This document shows positions 1-6,896 of a stretch of DNA of 7,742 nucleotides, one piece after another (position 1 is the stretch's first letter; every line of letters starts with the position of its first letter). The notes under the pieces are model-generated. The model made no database searches. It saw nothing but the letters and a program-made list of their open reading frames with translations, and was not told where the DNA came from. The translations under genes were made by a program, and so were the position numbers. This stretch comes from Acetobacteraceae bacterium. GTDB lineage: Bacteria > Pseudomonadota > Alphaproteobacteria > Acetobacterales > Acetobacteraceae. The DNA is taken from positions 1-7,742 of the forward strand of contig JAFAHH010000941.1 in assembly GCA_019237355.1 (NCBI GenBank), in the 5' to 3' direction.

Positions 1-1261
1 CCCGCGCCCGGTCCAGATCAAGCCCATCCGCATACGCCACATCTGCCGCATGGGCTACCGAGCAGCCCATCGCCACCACATAGGTCGGCGGCGGTTCGCC
101 CCAGTGCGAGGCCGGATGCGTCACCATCCGCGCGAAGCAGAGAAACGTGTCCCCCTCAGGCAGCTCCGCCACTTGAACGCTGACCTGGCCGGGTGTTGTG
201 AACGCGCGATGCACGATCCAGCGAGGGCACGAGCCTCCATATCGGGCAAATGGGAACCCGGCCGCAGAGAACCGCTTCGAAACATTGCCCGCCGGGTCGA
301 CACGCAAAAAAAAGAACGGAACCCCTCGCGCCCCATTCCGCTGCAAGGTGGAAAGCCGGTGCCCGACCTGCTCGTAACTCACGCCGAACCGCGCCGCCAC
401 CGCATCCATGTCGTGCCGGAGGGAGCGAGCAGCCTCCAGGAATGGCTCATAGGGCATGAGCAAGGCGCCCGCGATGTAATTGAGCAGGCCGATGCGGATG
501 AGCGACGCCGCTTCGTGGGAGGAAGGCCCAGCCGGGGTGATGATCCCCTCCACCGCATCCCGCGCCTCAAGCAGGGCGAGCTGGAAGGCCATCTGAAAGC
601 CCCGGCTCTCGCGCGGCAAAGACTCGGAAAGCGCCAAGATCCGAGCGGCCGGGTCGTAGCGGCGATACGCCCCCTCCATTGGCTGTACCGTAACGGCGAG
701 GCCGTGGCGCTGCCGCAACCGCTCTGCAATCGCATGGTTCGCTTCGTGCGGGGGCACGCCTCCCATATCGGCGCCAATCGCCTCGGCGGCGGCCTCCAGC
801 TCCTGAAAGTAATTCGCCCGCTCGTTGAAGAAGTCGCGCGCCTCCTCGTTCGGCAGCAGCACCCGGCGGCCAGAAGGCAAAGCGATCCCGCCCGAATCCT
901 CCCTCGCTACCCGCCAGGCTCGGTACAGCGCAAGTATGGCCCGTGCCGCATTCGGACTCGAGGCGGCCAAAGACCCGATCTCTTCCTCCGGCACGCCGTC
1001 CGAGCCGAGCAGTGGGTCAGCGAAGGCCTCCCGCAGTCCGACCTCGAGCTGGCGCTCCTGCGCGCCGGAAAGTGTGGTAAGATCAACACGCAGAATTTCG
1101 CCCAGCTTGATCAACAGGGAGGCCGTAACCGCTCGCTGGTCGTGCTCGATCAGGTTGAGGTAGCTGGCCGAAATGCCGAGGCGGCTGGCAAGCTCCTGCT
1201 GAGAAAGCTTTTTCTCGATTCGCAGCCGCCGCACCGTGCGGCCGATCAAAGCCCGTGACAT
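1..1261 (-). CDS. Xre-family regulator of short-chain fatty acyl-CoA metabolism (ScfR/RamB-like), C-terminus cut by window edge
   Basis: This frame is open from ATG 1261 to the left edge: 420 codons with no stop. Family members are usually about 470 residues, so roughly 50 are missing. Residues 8-62 form an Xre-type helix-turn-helix (LSQQELASRLGISASYLNL). Residues 175-305 resemble an ImmA/IrrE domain, but the zinc-protease HExxH is replaced by FQLAL near 226-230, so it is probably a sensor fold without peptidase activity. Residues 326-420 (SKRFSAAGFPFARYGGSCPRW and on) match the ScfR C-terminal domain. The ribosome binding site AAAAGG lies 5 bases before the ATG. In relatives such as RamB of Corynebacterium and PccR of Rhodobacter, these proteins control acetate, propionate or glyoxylate-shunt genes. 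Its divergent position next to aceA suggests aceA is a target; that is inference. The complementary strand is open over 50-1258, but that is a GC-rich shadow. Confidence 0.9.
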   Translation of the reverse strand, partial: MSRALIGRTVRRLRIEKKLSQQELASRLGISASYLNLIEHDQRAVTASLLIKLGEILRVDLTTLSGAQERQLEVGLREAFADPLLGSDGVPEEEIGSLAASSPNAARAILALYRAWRVAREDSGGIALPSGRRVLLPNEEARDFFNERANYFQELEAAAEAIGADMGGVPPHEANHAIAERLRQRHGLAVTVQPMEGAYRRYDPAARILALSESLPRESRGFQMAFQLALLEARDAVEGIITPAGPSSHEAASLIRIGLLNYIAGALLMPYEPFLEAARSLRHDMDAVAARFGVSYEQVGHRLSTLQRNGARGVPFFFLRVDPAGNVSKRFSAAGFPFARYGGSCPRWIVHRAFTTPGQVSVQVAELPEGDTFLCFARMVTHPASHWGEPPPTYVVAMGCSVAHAADVAYADGLDLDRAR

Positions 1262-1399
1262 TTACACCTTTTACAAACGGGTGGCTGGCATGGTGAATAC
1301 AGCGACTTGGTTTCGTGGGGCACGCGGCCTTTGCCCCTTAACTTAGCAGCCGCAATGTGAATATTTGACTGCACGAGTGCCAGAGATGGAGACGACAAC
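1262..1399. promoter_or_regulatory. Divergent control region between the regulator and aceA
   Basis: These 138 non-coding bases must hold the promoters of both divergent genes. Three structures are visible. On the minus strand an 8-base motif occurs twice at a 9-base pitch, TTTGTAAA (1277-1270) and GGTGTAAA (1268-1261), covering the regulator's ribosome binding site and touching its start codon. An inverted repeat GGGGCA/TGCCCC sits at 1317-1322 and 1332-1337. A small palindrome GCACGAGTGC lies at 1371-1380, just upstream of aceA. The first motif resembles the TTTGCAAA-type half-sites reported for RamB/PccR relatives, so it may be an autoregulatory operator. I could not place a convincing -35/-10 pair in either direction. 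Confidence 0.4.
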
Positions 1400-2755
1400 G
1401 TGATGCATGCTCAACCTGCCCGAGCCTCCGAGGGCCTATCCAGCGCACCGTCGGACCCGGGCCGCTTTAAAGGCATCAAACGCGACTATAGCCCGGCCGA
1501 TGTCGAGCGGCTCGCTGGGTCCTTCCGGGTCCGCCATACGTTAGCAGAGATGGGGGCGCAGCGGCTCTGGCATCTTCTCAAAACCGAGCCGTATGTGAAC
1601 ACACTCGGCGCGCTCACCGGCAACCAGGCGATGCAGCAGGTTAAGGCCGGGCTGAAGGCGATCTACCTCTCTGGGTGGCAGGTCGCCGCGGATGCAAATA
1701 CCGCATGTCAGATGTACCCGGACCAGTCGCTCTATCCGGCGGATTCCGTGCCGGCAGTGGTCCGGCGCATCAATAACGCGCTGCGCCGTTGCGACCAGAT
1801 CGCCCGGATGGAGGGGGGTTCCGACAAGACCTGTTGGATGGCCCCGATCGTCGCTGATGCCGAGGCTGGGTTTGGCGGGCCGCTTAATGCGTATGAGCTG
1901 ATGAGGGCGATGATCGAGGCGGGCGCCGCTGGCGTCCATTTCGAGGACCAGCTCGCGAGCGAGAAGAAATGCGGCCATCTCGGCGGCAAGGTGCTGGTTC
2001 CGATCAGCCAGCATATCCGTACCCTGAATGCCGCCCGGCTGGCCGCCGATGTGGAAGGCGTGCCGACTGTGCTGCTTTGCCGGACCGATGCTCACTCCGC
2101 TCAGCTCCTCACCACCGATGTGGACGAGCGGGACCATCCCTTCATCAGCAAGGAGCGGACCCCGGAGGGCTTCTTCCGGATCAAGCCCGGGCTTGGCGTG
2201 GAGTATGCCATCACCCGCAGCCTCGCCTACGCGCCCTACGCCGATCTGCTCTGGTGGGAGACAAGCGAGCCCAACCTCGAAGAAGCGGAGCAATTCGCTA
2301 ACGCCGTTCACAAGCAGTTCCCGGACAAGATGCTCGCCTATAACTGCTCGCCGAGCTTCAACTGGAAGAAGAAGCTGCCCGAAGACAAGATCGCGGGCTT
2401 CCAAGAGAGCATCGGGAAAATGGGCTATAAGTTCCAGTTCGTGACCCTGGCCGGGTTCCACAGCCTAAACCACTCGATGTTTAGCCTGGCCCGCGGCTAC
2501 AAGGACCGGGGCATGGCCGCGTACTCCGAGCTACAACAGGCCGAGTTTGCCTCAGAGCCCCTTGGCTACACGGCAACGCGGCACCAGCGCGAAGTGGGCG
2601 TCAGCTACTTTGACGCGGTCGCAATGGCCATTTCGGGTGGCAAAAGCACCACGACCGCCTTCTCCGGCAGCACGGAGGCCGAGCAGTTCCACGAAGGTGG
2701 GGCGAAGCCGACCCGCACGGTGCAGACCCCGGCTTGGGCGGTCGGCGCGGAGTAG
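1400..2755 (+). CDS. aceA: Isocitrate lyase
   Basis: Isocitrate lyase cleaves isocitrate to glyoxylate and succinate, the first step of the glyoxylate shunt, used in the cytoplasm for growth on acetate or fatty acids. The catalytic signature SEKKCGHLGGK is at residues 187-197, with the active-site cysteine at 191. Other family blocks are ALTGNQAMQ (71-79), YLSGWQVAADAN (89-100), VADAEAGFGGPLNA (151-164), the ERDHPF loop (243-248), NCSPSFNW (315-322) and the C-terminal YSELQQAEF and TATRHQREVG blocks. Its 451 residues fit the shorter bacterial class; the last 20 or so look like an unconserved tail. The start is GTG 1400 or ATG 1403; GGAG at 1388-1391 lies 8 or 11 bases upstream, so the two cannot be told apart. 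No malate synthase gene is present in the window. Regulation by the divergent ScfR-like protein is likely but inferred. Confidence 0.97.
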   Translation: MMHAQPARASEGLSSAPSDPGRFKGIKRDYSPADVERLAGSFRVRHTLAEMGAQRLWHLLKTEPYVNTLGALTGNQAMQQVKAGLKAIYLSGWQVAADANTACQMYPDQSLYPADSVPAVVRRINNALRRCDQIARMEGGSDKTCWMAPIVADAEAGFGGPLNAYELMRAMIEAGAAGVHFEDQLASEKKCGHLGGKVLVPISQHIRTLNAARLAADVEGVPTVLLCRTDAHSAQLLTTDVDERDHPFISKERTPEGFFRIKPGLGVEYAITRSLAYAPYADLLWWETSEPNLEEAEQFANAVHKQFPDKMLAYNCSPSFNWKKKLPEDKIAGFQESIGKMGYKFQFVTLAGFHSLNHSMFSLARGYKDRGMAAYSELQQAEFASEPLGYTATRHQREVGVSYFDAVAMAISGGKSTTTAFSGSTEAEQFHEGGAKPTRTVQTPAWAVGAE

Positions 2756-2805
2756 GAAACAAGACCGCTGCTGGAGTGTGGCCGGCGGCCGTCTACCCGG
2801 CTGGT

Positions 2806-2842
2806 AAAAAGCTTGGTGGCTTCAGGCCCGAAGCCATCATGC
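2806..2842 (-). terminator. Intrinsic terminator of the dnaX-to-CxxC-protein unit
   Basis: On the minus strand, 13-base arms (2842-2830 and 2823-2811) form 11 pairs, including an unbroken 7-pair TGGCTTC/GAAGCCA next to a 6-base loop, with two mismatches. Five Ts (2810-2806) follow the 3' arm directly. It lies 61 bases beyond the stop codon of the last minus-strand gene. The hairpin is also the second half of repeat copy 2. On the plus strand the hairpin is not followed by a T run, so it is a weaker candidate for ending aceA transcription. Confidence 0.6.
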
Positions 2843-2906
2843 TTTCGTCGTGTTGAGAGCGCGATTCAGCCTTTCGGAGGATTCGGCCTCAAACGATGGC
2901 GCTCTA
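2807..2906 (-). repeat. Bipartite palindromic repeat, copy 2
   Basis: The first half, 2905-2856 on the minus strand, aligns without gaps to 6898-6947 on the plus strand: 41 of 50 bases agree, counted by eye. It keeps the ends AGAGCGC...GCGCTCT and an inner hairpin (GAGG/CCTC). The second half, about 2842-2807, matches the palindrome at 6961-6999 (shared TGATG, CCTGAAG and CCA/TCA blocks) but is shorter and ends in TTTTT, acting as the terminator. The half order is the same as in copy 1. This copy starts at the TAG stop codon of the upstream minus-strand gene. Confidence 0.75.
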
Positions 2907-3572
2907 TCGTTTGAAAAACCGGCTGAAGAACCCGGCATCAGCCTGCTTGCCGTGCGCTACGTGCGGCGTACGGGCAGGCGGGCGGATGGCGCTGCTCAGC
3001 AAATGCCGCCCCGCATCCCGCATCGCGATCCGGTCGCGCTGGTAGGCAAGGATCACGGCGGCGCTCTCCTCCAAATCCTGCCCCGCAAGGCGGGCGGCGG
3101 CGGCCTCCGCACGCTCGAACTCGCCTGCACGGCGGAGCACATCAAGAAGTCGCAGCGCGGTCTCGAGGTCGGCCGACTCGCCCCATAATTCCGCAACCTG
3201 GCGGCGATATGCCGCGGCGCTGACCGCGTCGCCCGAATCGTCCGCAGCCCAGGCGGCTTGAAGCATCGCTTCGGCCTGGCCTCTCCGATCCCCGGCCGCT
3301 TCGCAAATTTTCGCCCAGCGCAAGTGTGAGCGAGCCCATTCCGGCTCCAAAAGCGACCGGTACTGTGGGGATTGCACCACCTTCTCCGTGCCCGGCGGCA
3401 GCTTTGATAAGTCAGGTCCCGCCGCCCCGCATTTCGGGCAGCTCGCGATCCAATCCGGCAGCGTCGAGCGGGCAGGTTCGCCGGGCCGGAGATCGAGATC
3501 GGGCGCTCCGTCCGGCGCCGGCGCGCGGAATGGCGGCTGCACGGGGGCGCCGCAAACGGCACAAGCAGTCAT
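2904..3572 (-). CDS. Hypothetical protein with two CxxC pairs and a helical, TPR-like body
   Basis: I do not recognise a function. The 222-residue protein has CAVC at 4-7 and CPKC at 45-48, which together could bind one zinc ion as a split ribbon. An alanine-rich helical region follows (about 75-190), in which phrases such as AEAMLQAAWAADD and RLLDVLRRAGEFERAEAAAARLA look like TPR-type helix pairs. The tail is basic (FFSRFFKR). This layout resembles DUF2225-type proteins, but that is only a resemblance. No signal peptide or membrane segment is visible, so it is probably cytoplasmic. The start is well fixed: ATG 3572 overlaps the aminotransferase stop as ATGA, and a full AAGGAGGT ribosome binding site (3586-3579) lies 6 bases upstream, the best in the window. 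Its stop codon coincides with the first bases of repeat copy 2, so the original C-terminus may have been different. Confidence 0.8.
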   Translation of the reverse strand: MTACAVCGAPVQPPFRAPAPDGAPDLDLRPGEPARSTLPDWIASCPKCGAAGPDLSKLPPGTEKVVQSPQYRSLLEPEWARSHLRWAKICEAAGDRRGQAEAMLQAAWAADDSGDAVSAAAYRRQVAELWGESADLETALRLLDVLRRAGEFERAEAAAARLAGQDLEESAAVILAYQRDRIAMRDAGRHLLSSAIRPPARTPHVAHGKQADAGFFSRFFKR

Positions 3573-4717
3573 GCCAATACCTCCTTAAGGCCAGCGCGGA
3601 GCCGACCCATAGCACGCTCTAGCCGATCGCGCCGTTGGGCGAAACAAATCCGAAGGAAGCCCTCACCCGATTCACCGAACGCAATGCCCGGCGCGACCGC
3701 AACCTTGTTCTTAGTAACTAAATGCCGCGCAACGGCGAGGCTATCAGTCAGGCCCTCCGCGCCCACGAAAGCATAGAACGCACCGTCCGGGGCTGTGTAG
3801 CGGATCCCATTAAGGCCTTTGAGCATTTCGCTCACAAGCGCCCGGCCTTGCGCGCAATAGGCCTGGAACTCTTGCATGAATGGCGTGTCGCCCAGCGCCG
3901 CAACCCCGCCATATTGGGTGTATGACGCGACCCCCGAATGCGTCACCTCGACGATGTCCGCTATTCGGTCCCGCAGCCCAGCCGGAGTGACGATCCAGCC
4001 AAGCCGCCACCCGGCCATCGCCCACCCCTTGCTGAAGCTATTGCACACCAGGACTCGATCCTCCGGTTCGGCGATATCGAGCAGCGAAGGCGCCGCCGCA
4101 CGGCCATCATAGACGAGGCGGGAATACACCTCATCGGAGATCAGCCACACCCCGTGCTGCCGACACAGATTCAGGATCCCCTGGAGTTCGTCGTATGTCG
4201 CAGTCCAGCCAGTCGGATTGTTGGGGGAGTTGAGGATGAAAGCCCGGCAGCCCTCGAGCGCCGCATCCAAGTGCTGGAGATCGAGGCGAAATCGCCCATC
4301 GGGCAGTCCGGTCAGCTCCAGCTCGGCTACCTGCGCGCCGCGCGATAGCGCGGCATTGCCCAAATTCGGCCAGGCCGGCGAATGGAGAAGCACGCGCTGG
4401 CCGGGTTTGACGGTGGCGGCGAGTGCTATCGAAACCGCAGCCATGCCGGAGGCCGTAATCTGGATCCGGTCGTCTTCCACCGGCCAGTCATGCAGTCCAG
4501 TCAAATAGGAAGCGAGCGCCTCCTGGAGAGGAGGGATGCCGCGCACATCGGGGTAGGTCGTCGCCCCTCCGTCAAGTGCGGCAACGAGCGCATCCCGGGC
4601 TGAGGCCGGGCTGGGATAATCCGATTCGCCAAAGAGAAGATAATCGACATCCGGCAATGCCGCGGCCAAGCGACCGATTTCGACAATTTTCGAGACAGGA
4701 ACAGCGTTGATGTCCAT
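3569..4717 (-). CDS. PLP-dependent class I/II aminotransferase (aspartate-aminotransferase fold)
   Basis: A cytoplasmic aminotransferase of fold type I, 382 residues, normal family length. Visible motifs are the substrate-side FGESDYPSP (29-37), the YPDVRG loop (55-60), SPNNPTG (164-170) with the PLP-contacting Asn167, DEVY (195-198) with Asp195 for the pyridine nitrogen and Tyr198, NSFSKGWAMAGWRLGW (226-241) with Schiff-base Lys230 and phosphate-binding Arg238, and Arg356 in GFLRICFA for the substrate carboxylate. All key residues are present, so it should be active. The amino donor cannot be told from sequence; annotations of close relatives vary among aspartate, aromatic and general aminotransferases. 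It begins 12 bases after the amine oxidase stop and overlaps the next gene by ATGA. No clear ribosome binding site precedes ATG 4717, so coupling to the upstream gene is likely. Together with the oxidase it suggests amino acid or amine catabolism. Confidence 0.93.
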   Translation of the reverse strand: MDINAVPVSKIVEIGRLAAALPDVDYLLFGESDYPSPASARDALVAALDGGATTYPDVRGIPPLQEALASYLTGLHDWPVEDDRIQITASGMAAVSIALAATVKPGQRVLLHSPAWPNLGNAALSRGAQVAELELTGLPDGRFRLDLQHLDAALEGCRAFILNSPNNPTGWTATYDELQGILNLCRQHGVWLISDEVYSRLVYDGRAAAPSLLDIAEPEDRVLVCNSFSKGWAMAGWRLGWIVTPAGLRDRIADIVEVTHSGVASYTQYGGVAALGDTPFMQEFQAYCAQGRALVSEMLKGLNGIRYTAPDGAFYAFVGAEGLTDSLAVARHLVTKNKVAVAPGIAFGESGEGFLRICFAQRRDRLERAMGRLRAGLKEVLA

Positions 4718-4729
4718 AGCGTAACGTCT

Positions 4730-6270
4730 TTATGTCTTTCGCGCCTGCGCGCGTTCGGCGATCCGCAGCATGGCGTAATGCGCGGACCGGACAGCGCCTT
4801 CCTGCCAGCCGGGCATATCAGAGATATGCTCGCCCGCGAATAGCACCGGCCCGTCGCCTGTGCGCAGGGTCGGGTAGCTCTCCTGGCGGGCAGAACGAGT
4901 CCATTCCGCCCACGCCCCACCGTTATATGGTATCTTCTTCCAGGAAACTGAGATGCCCTTGCGCAGCGCCGTGCGCTGGCCCGGATGTAAGCATTCCAAA
5001 TCCTCCAGTGCATCCTCGAGCCGCTTGTCCAGCGGCTTGGCTGCGAACGCCTCCCCTAGTTTGCTCGACCAAATATAGGCCGCGACCAGGATGCCCTTAC
5101 GGGCCTGCAATCCGGCCGAAGGATACCAGACCTGGGTGATGTCGCGGCTGGTCCACGAAACACCGCCATAGATCCCCTCATCGCATTCCCAAAACCGGCG
5201 CTCGGCTAGGAAAGCCACCTTTGCCGCCGGGATATATTCAAGCCCCGTGATGGCGGCGCGGGTTGCGGGGGCGAAATCCGTCTCCACCCCACGAAGGGCG
5301 GGGAACGGAATGGTGCATACCACAATCGGGGCCTCGGCCGCGTGCTCGGCGCCCTGTGCATCTTTCCAAGTCACCCGGGCGCCGCTTTCGGTTCGCCGGA
5401 TCTGCGTGACCGCCGCGCCATAGGTGATTACGCCCCACAGCTTGCGCCCAAATGCCTCGCCAATCCGGGCCATACCACCGACTGGCTGCAACATTGTCGG
5501 CGCCTGGTTTGGGAATTCGCCGAACATCATCCGGCCTTGCCAGAAATCGGACCTGATGATCTGAGCAAAGTCGAGCGGCTTGGGTCGATTAGCCGCGTCT
5601 TCTTCGTCATCGAGCCGGGCCGCCCCGCGGTAGACAAGATCGCGGTCCAGCGCGCCGTAGAATCGCAAAAAGCTGCGCATGCGCTCTGCATCTTCCATGC
5701 TGGGTGGGTGATCCAGTAACCCCTTGTCTACCGCCTTCGCTGCGAGCTCCGTCACATAACCCCGGGTATCGTGCACAACCGCACGGTTACGCTGGCGCTC
5801 GCCCCCAAATGCCGCGTCATCTTGCAGCCAGGCCCCGCGATTCTCGTTGCACATCATCTCCAGCTTCACGCCGAGCAGCCGGCAATAGGAGAGGATGCCG
5901 TCGTGATGCCAGGGCAGCCGCGCGGGGCCGGGATTGAAATATAAATGCTCTCCCGTTTCCCAGCGCACCCGCTGGACGCTGTCCGTCTCCTCGACCAAAT
6001 CGCCCGCGCGCAAAGACCAGTTCCGCCCACCCGGCCGGGTACGCGCTTCGAGGATCGTGCAATCATATCCGGCCCGGCCGAGCTCCCAACCCAGCACCAT
6101 GCCGGCAATCCCGGCGCCAAGTACCAGCACTTTCATGCCATTTCCCGGCGGCATTTCGGGCGGGCCCGCATACGCGGCAACAGCCCCATAGCCGACATCG
6201 TCTGGTACGCGGCGGCTGTCCCTCCAGCCCGCCCAACAAGATGGATCAAGCGGCGGCGCGTAAGCTTCAT
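4730..6270 (-). CDS. Flavin amine oxidase (monoamine / L-amino acid oxidase family), apparently frameshifted after a Tat signal
   Basis: An FAD-dependent oxidase that would deaminate an amine or amino acid, yielding peroxide and ammonia; substrate unknown. The main frame (4730-6136 and upstream) shows LGAGIAGM (dinucleotide fold), LEARTRPGGRNW (FAD ribose and pyrophosphate), PVGGM, a conserved lysine in AAKVAF, and the C-terminal FAGEH and GWQEGAVRSA blocks. That frame runs open back into recR without a sensible start. In the neighbouring frame, ATG 6270 overlaps the recR stop as ATGA and encodes a Tat signal. A -1 shift near 6175 joins them as LLPAYAGPPEMPPG with an AYA signal-peptidase site, giving 513 residues, normal for the family. 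The simplest explanation is one lost G (CCGGCG to CCGCG), either a real mutation or a sequencing error. If real, translation may restart at ATG 6136 (468 residues), giving a cytoplasmic enzyme. Confidence 0.88.
6133..6270 (-). other. Short leader frame encoding the Tat signal of the amine oxidase
   Basis: This 45-codon frame starts at ATG 6270, overlapping recR's TGA by 4 bases, and stops at TGA 6135-6133. Residues 4-9 (TRRRLI) fit the twin-arginine motif with Leu in the usual Phe place. The following GRAGGTAAAYQTMSAMGLLP (13-32) resembles the Tat segment of bacterial flavin monoamine oxidases. After Pro32 the frame turns arginine-rich (RMRARPKCRREMA), unlike a signal peptide, which marks where the frame is probably lost. 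Its stop shares bases (ATGA) with ATG 6136, the first in-frame methionine of the FAD domain. It is better read as the broken 5' end of the oxidase gene than as a gene of its own. Confidence 0.75.
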
Positions 6271-6860
6271 GCGGGTCGCCGTGCCCGAAGGGCTGTCGCC
6301 AAAGTCCCTTCATCCAGGATGTCCAAGGCTCCGCCAATCGGCACACCCTGCGCCACCCGAGTCACCGTCACGCCAAGCGGCTTAAGCCGCTCGGCTAGCC
6401 AATGCATGGTGGCCGCCCCGTCTACGGTGGCGCTCAGCGCAAGAATCACTTCGGTCACCCCCGAATCAGTAACACGCGAAAGCAGCGAGACAGCATTCAA
6501 ATCTTCCGGCCCGATGCCCGACAGCGCGGAGAGGGCGCCGCCGAGCACGTGATAAAGCCCGCGGAATACCCCTGCGCGCTCCAGTGCCCATAGATCACCA
6601 ACGGTTTCTACAACGCAAATAAGGCTGCGATCCCGCGTTCGATCGGCGCAGATCGAGCAGGGATTCTGGGTATCCAAATTGCCGCAAGCGCTGCACGGGC
6701 GGACGGCACGAGCCGCTTCAGCGAGGGCGGCAGCGAGCGGCAGCATCTTCGCTCCCGGCTGCTGAAGCATGCGCAAAGCCGCCCTTCGGGCGCTCCGTGG
6801 TCCGAGCCCCGGAATCTTCGCGAGCAGCGCAATCAGCCGCTCAATTTCAGCCCCACCCAT
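6267..6860 (-). CDS. recR: Recombination mediator RecR
   Basis: RecR works with RecO (and RecF) to load RecA on SSB-coated single-stranded DNA at gaps and stalled forks. The 197-residue protein has the full family order: a helix-hairpin-helix (IPGLGPRSARRAALRML, 16-32), a four-cysteine zinc finger (Cys56, 59, 68, 71 in CSACGNLDTQNPCSIC), a Toprim domain starting at VVET (83-86) with YHVLGGALSALSGIGP (103-118), and the C-terminal GVPIGGALDILDEGTLATAL block (172-191). ATG 6860 is preceded by GAGGG (6877-6873) at a rather long 12 bases. It follows ybaB as in many bacteria, but repeats separate them by 172 bases. Its stop overlaps the amine oxidase leader start (ATGA), so the metabolic genes downstream are tied to recR translation. 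Confidence 0.97.
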   Translation of the reverse strand: MGGAEIERLIALLAKIPGLGPRSARRAALRMLQQPGAKMLPLAAALAEAARAVRPCSACGNLDTQNPCSICADRTRDRSLICVVETVGDLWALERAGVFRGLYHVLGGALSALSGIGPEDLNAVSLLSRVTDSGVTEVILALSATVDGAATMHWLAERLKPLGVTVTRVAQGVPIGGALDILDEGTLATALRARRPA

Positions 6861-6867
6861 ATCGGCG

Positions 6868-6895
6868 ATCAGCCCTCAGCGATCGGTGCTCAACG
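6868..6895 (+). repeat. Degenerate 7-base repeat array, left of repeat copy 1
   Basis: Four consecutive 7-base units read ATCAGCC, CTCAGCG, ATCGGTG, CTCAACG, loosely following NTCAGCN, and run directly into the CTAGAG end of the palindromic repeat. They lie just upstream of recR and include its ribosome binding site. The mirror-image array at 7003-7030 has the same core on the other strand. Confidence 0.5.
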
Positions 6896-6896
6896 C

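Noticed and set aside
50..1258. A 402-codon open frame on the plus strand
   Set aside because: It lies opposite the ScfR-like regulator, has arginine/proline/histidine-rich composition and no recognisable domain. The minus-strand frame has clear HTH and ScfR motifs.
1365..1393. TTGACT at 1365-1370 as the aceA -35 box
   Set aside because: The position 17 bases downstream reads GGAGAC, which is the ribosome binding site and not a -10 element.
1541..2461. A 306-codon minus-strand frame inside aceA
   Set aside because: It is an antisense shadow of a highly conserved enzyme, as expected in GC-rich DNA.
6165..6190. Programmed -1 frameshifting in the oxidase gene
   Set aside because: No X-XXY-YYZ slippery heptamer or clear downstream stimulatory structure is visible around 6175; a one-base deletion or sequencing error is simpler.
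4730..6346. Amine oxidase starting at ATG 6346
   Set aside because: It would overlap recR by 80 bases, and the extra N-terminal residues match nothing, whereas the alternative frame from 6270 gives a Tat signal.
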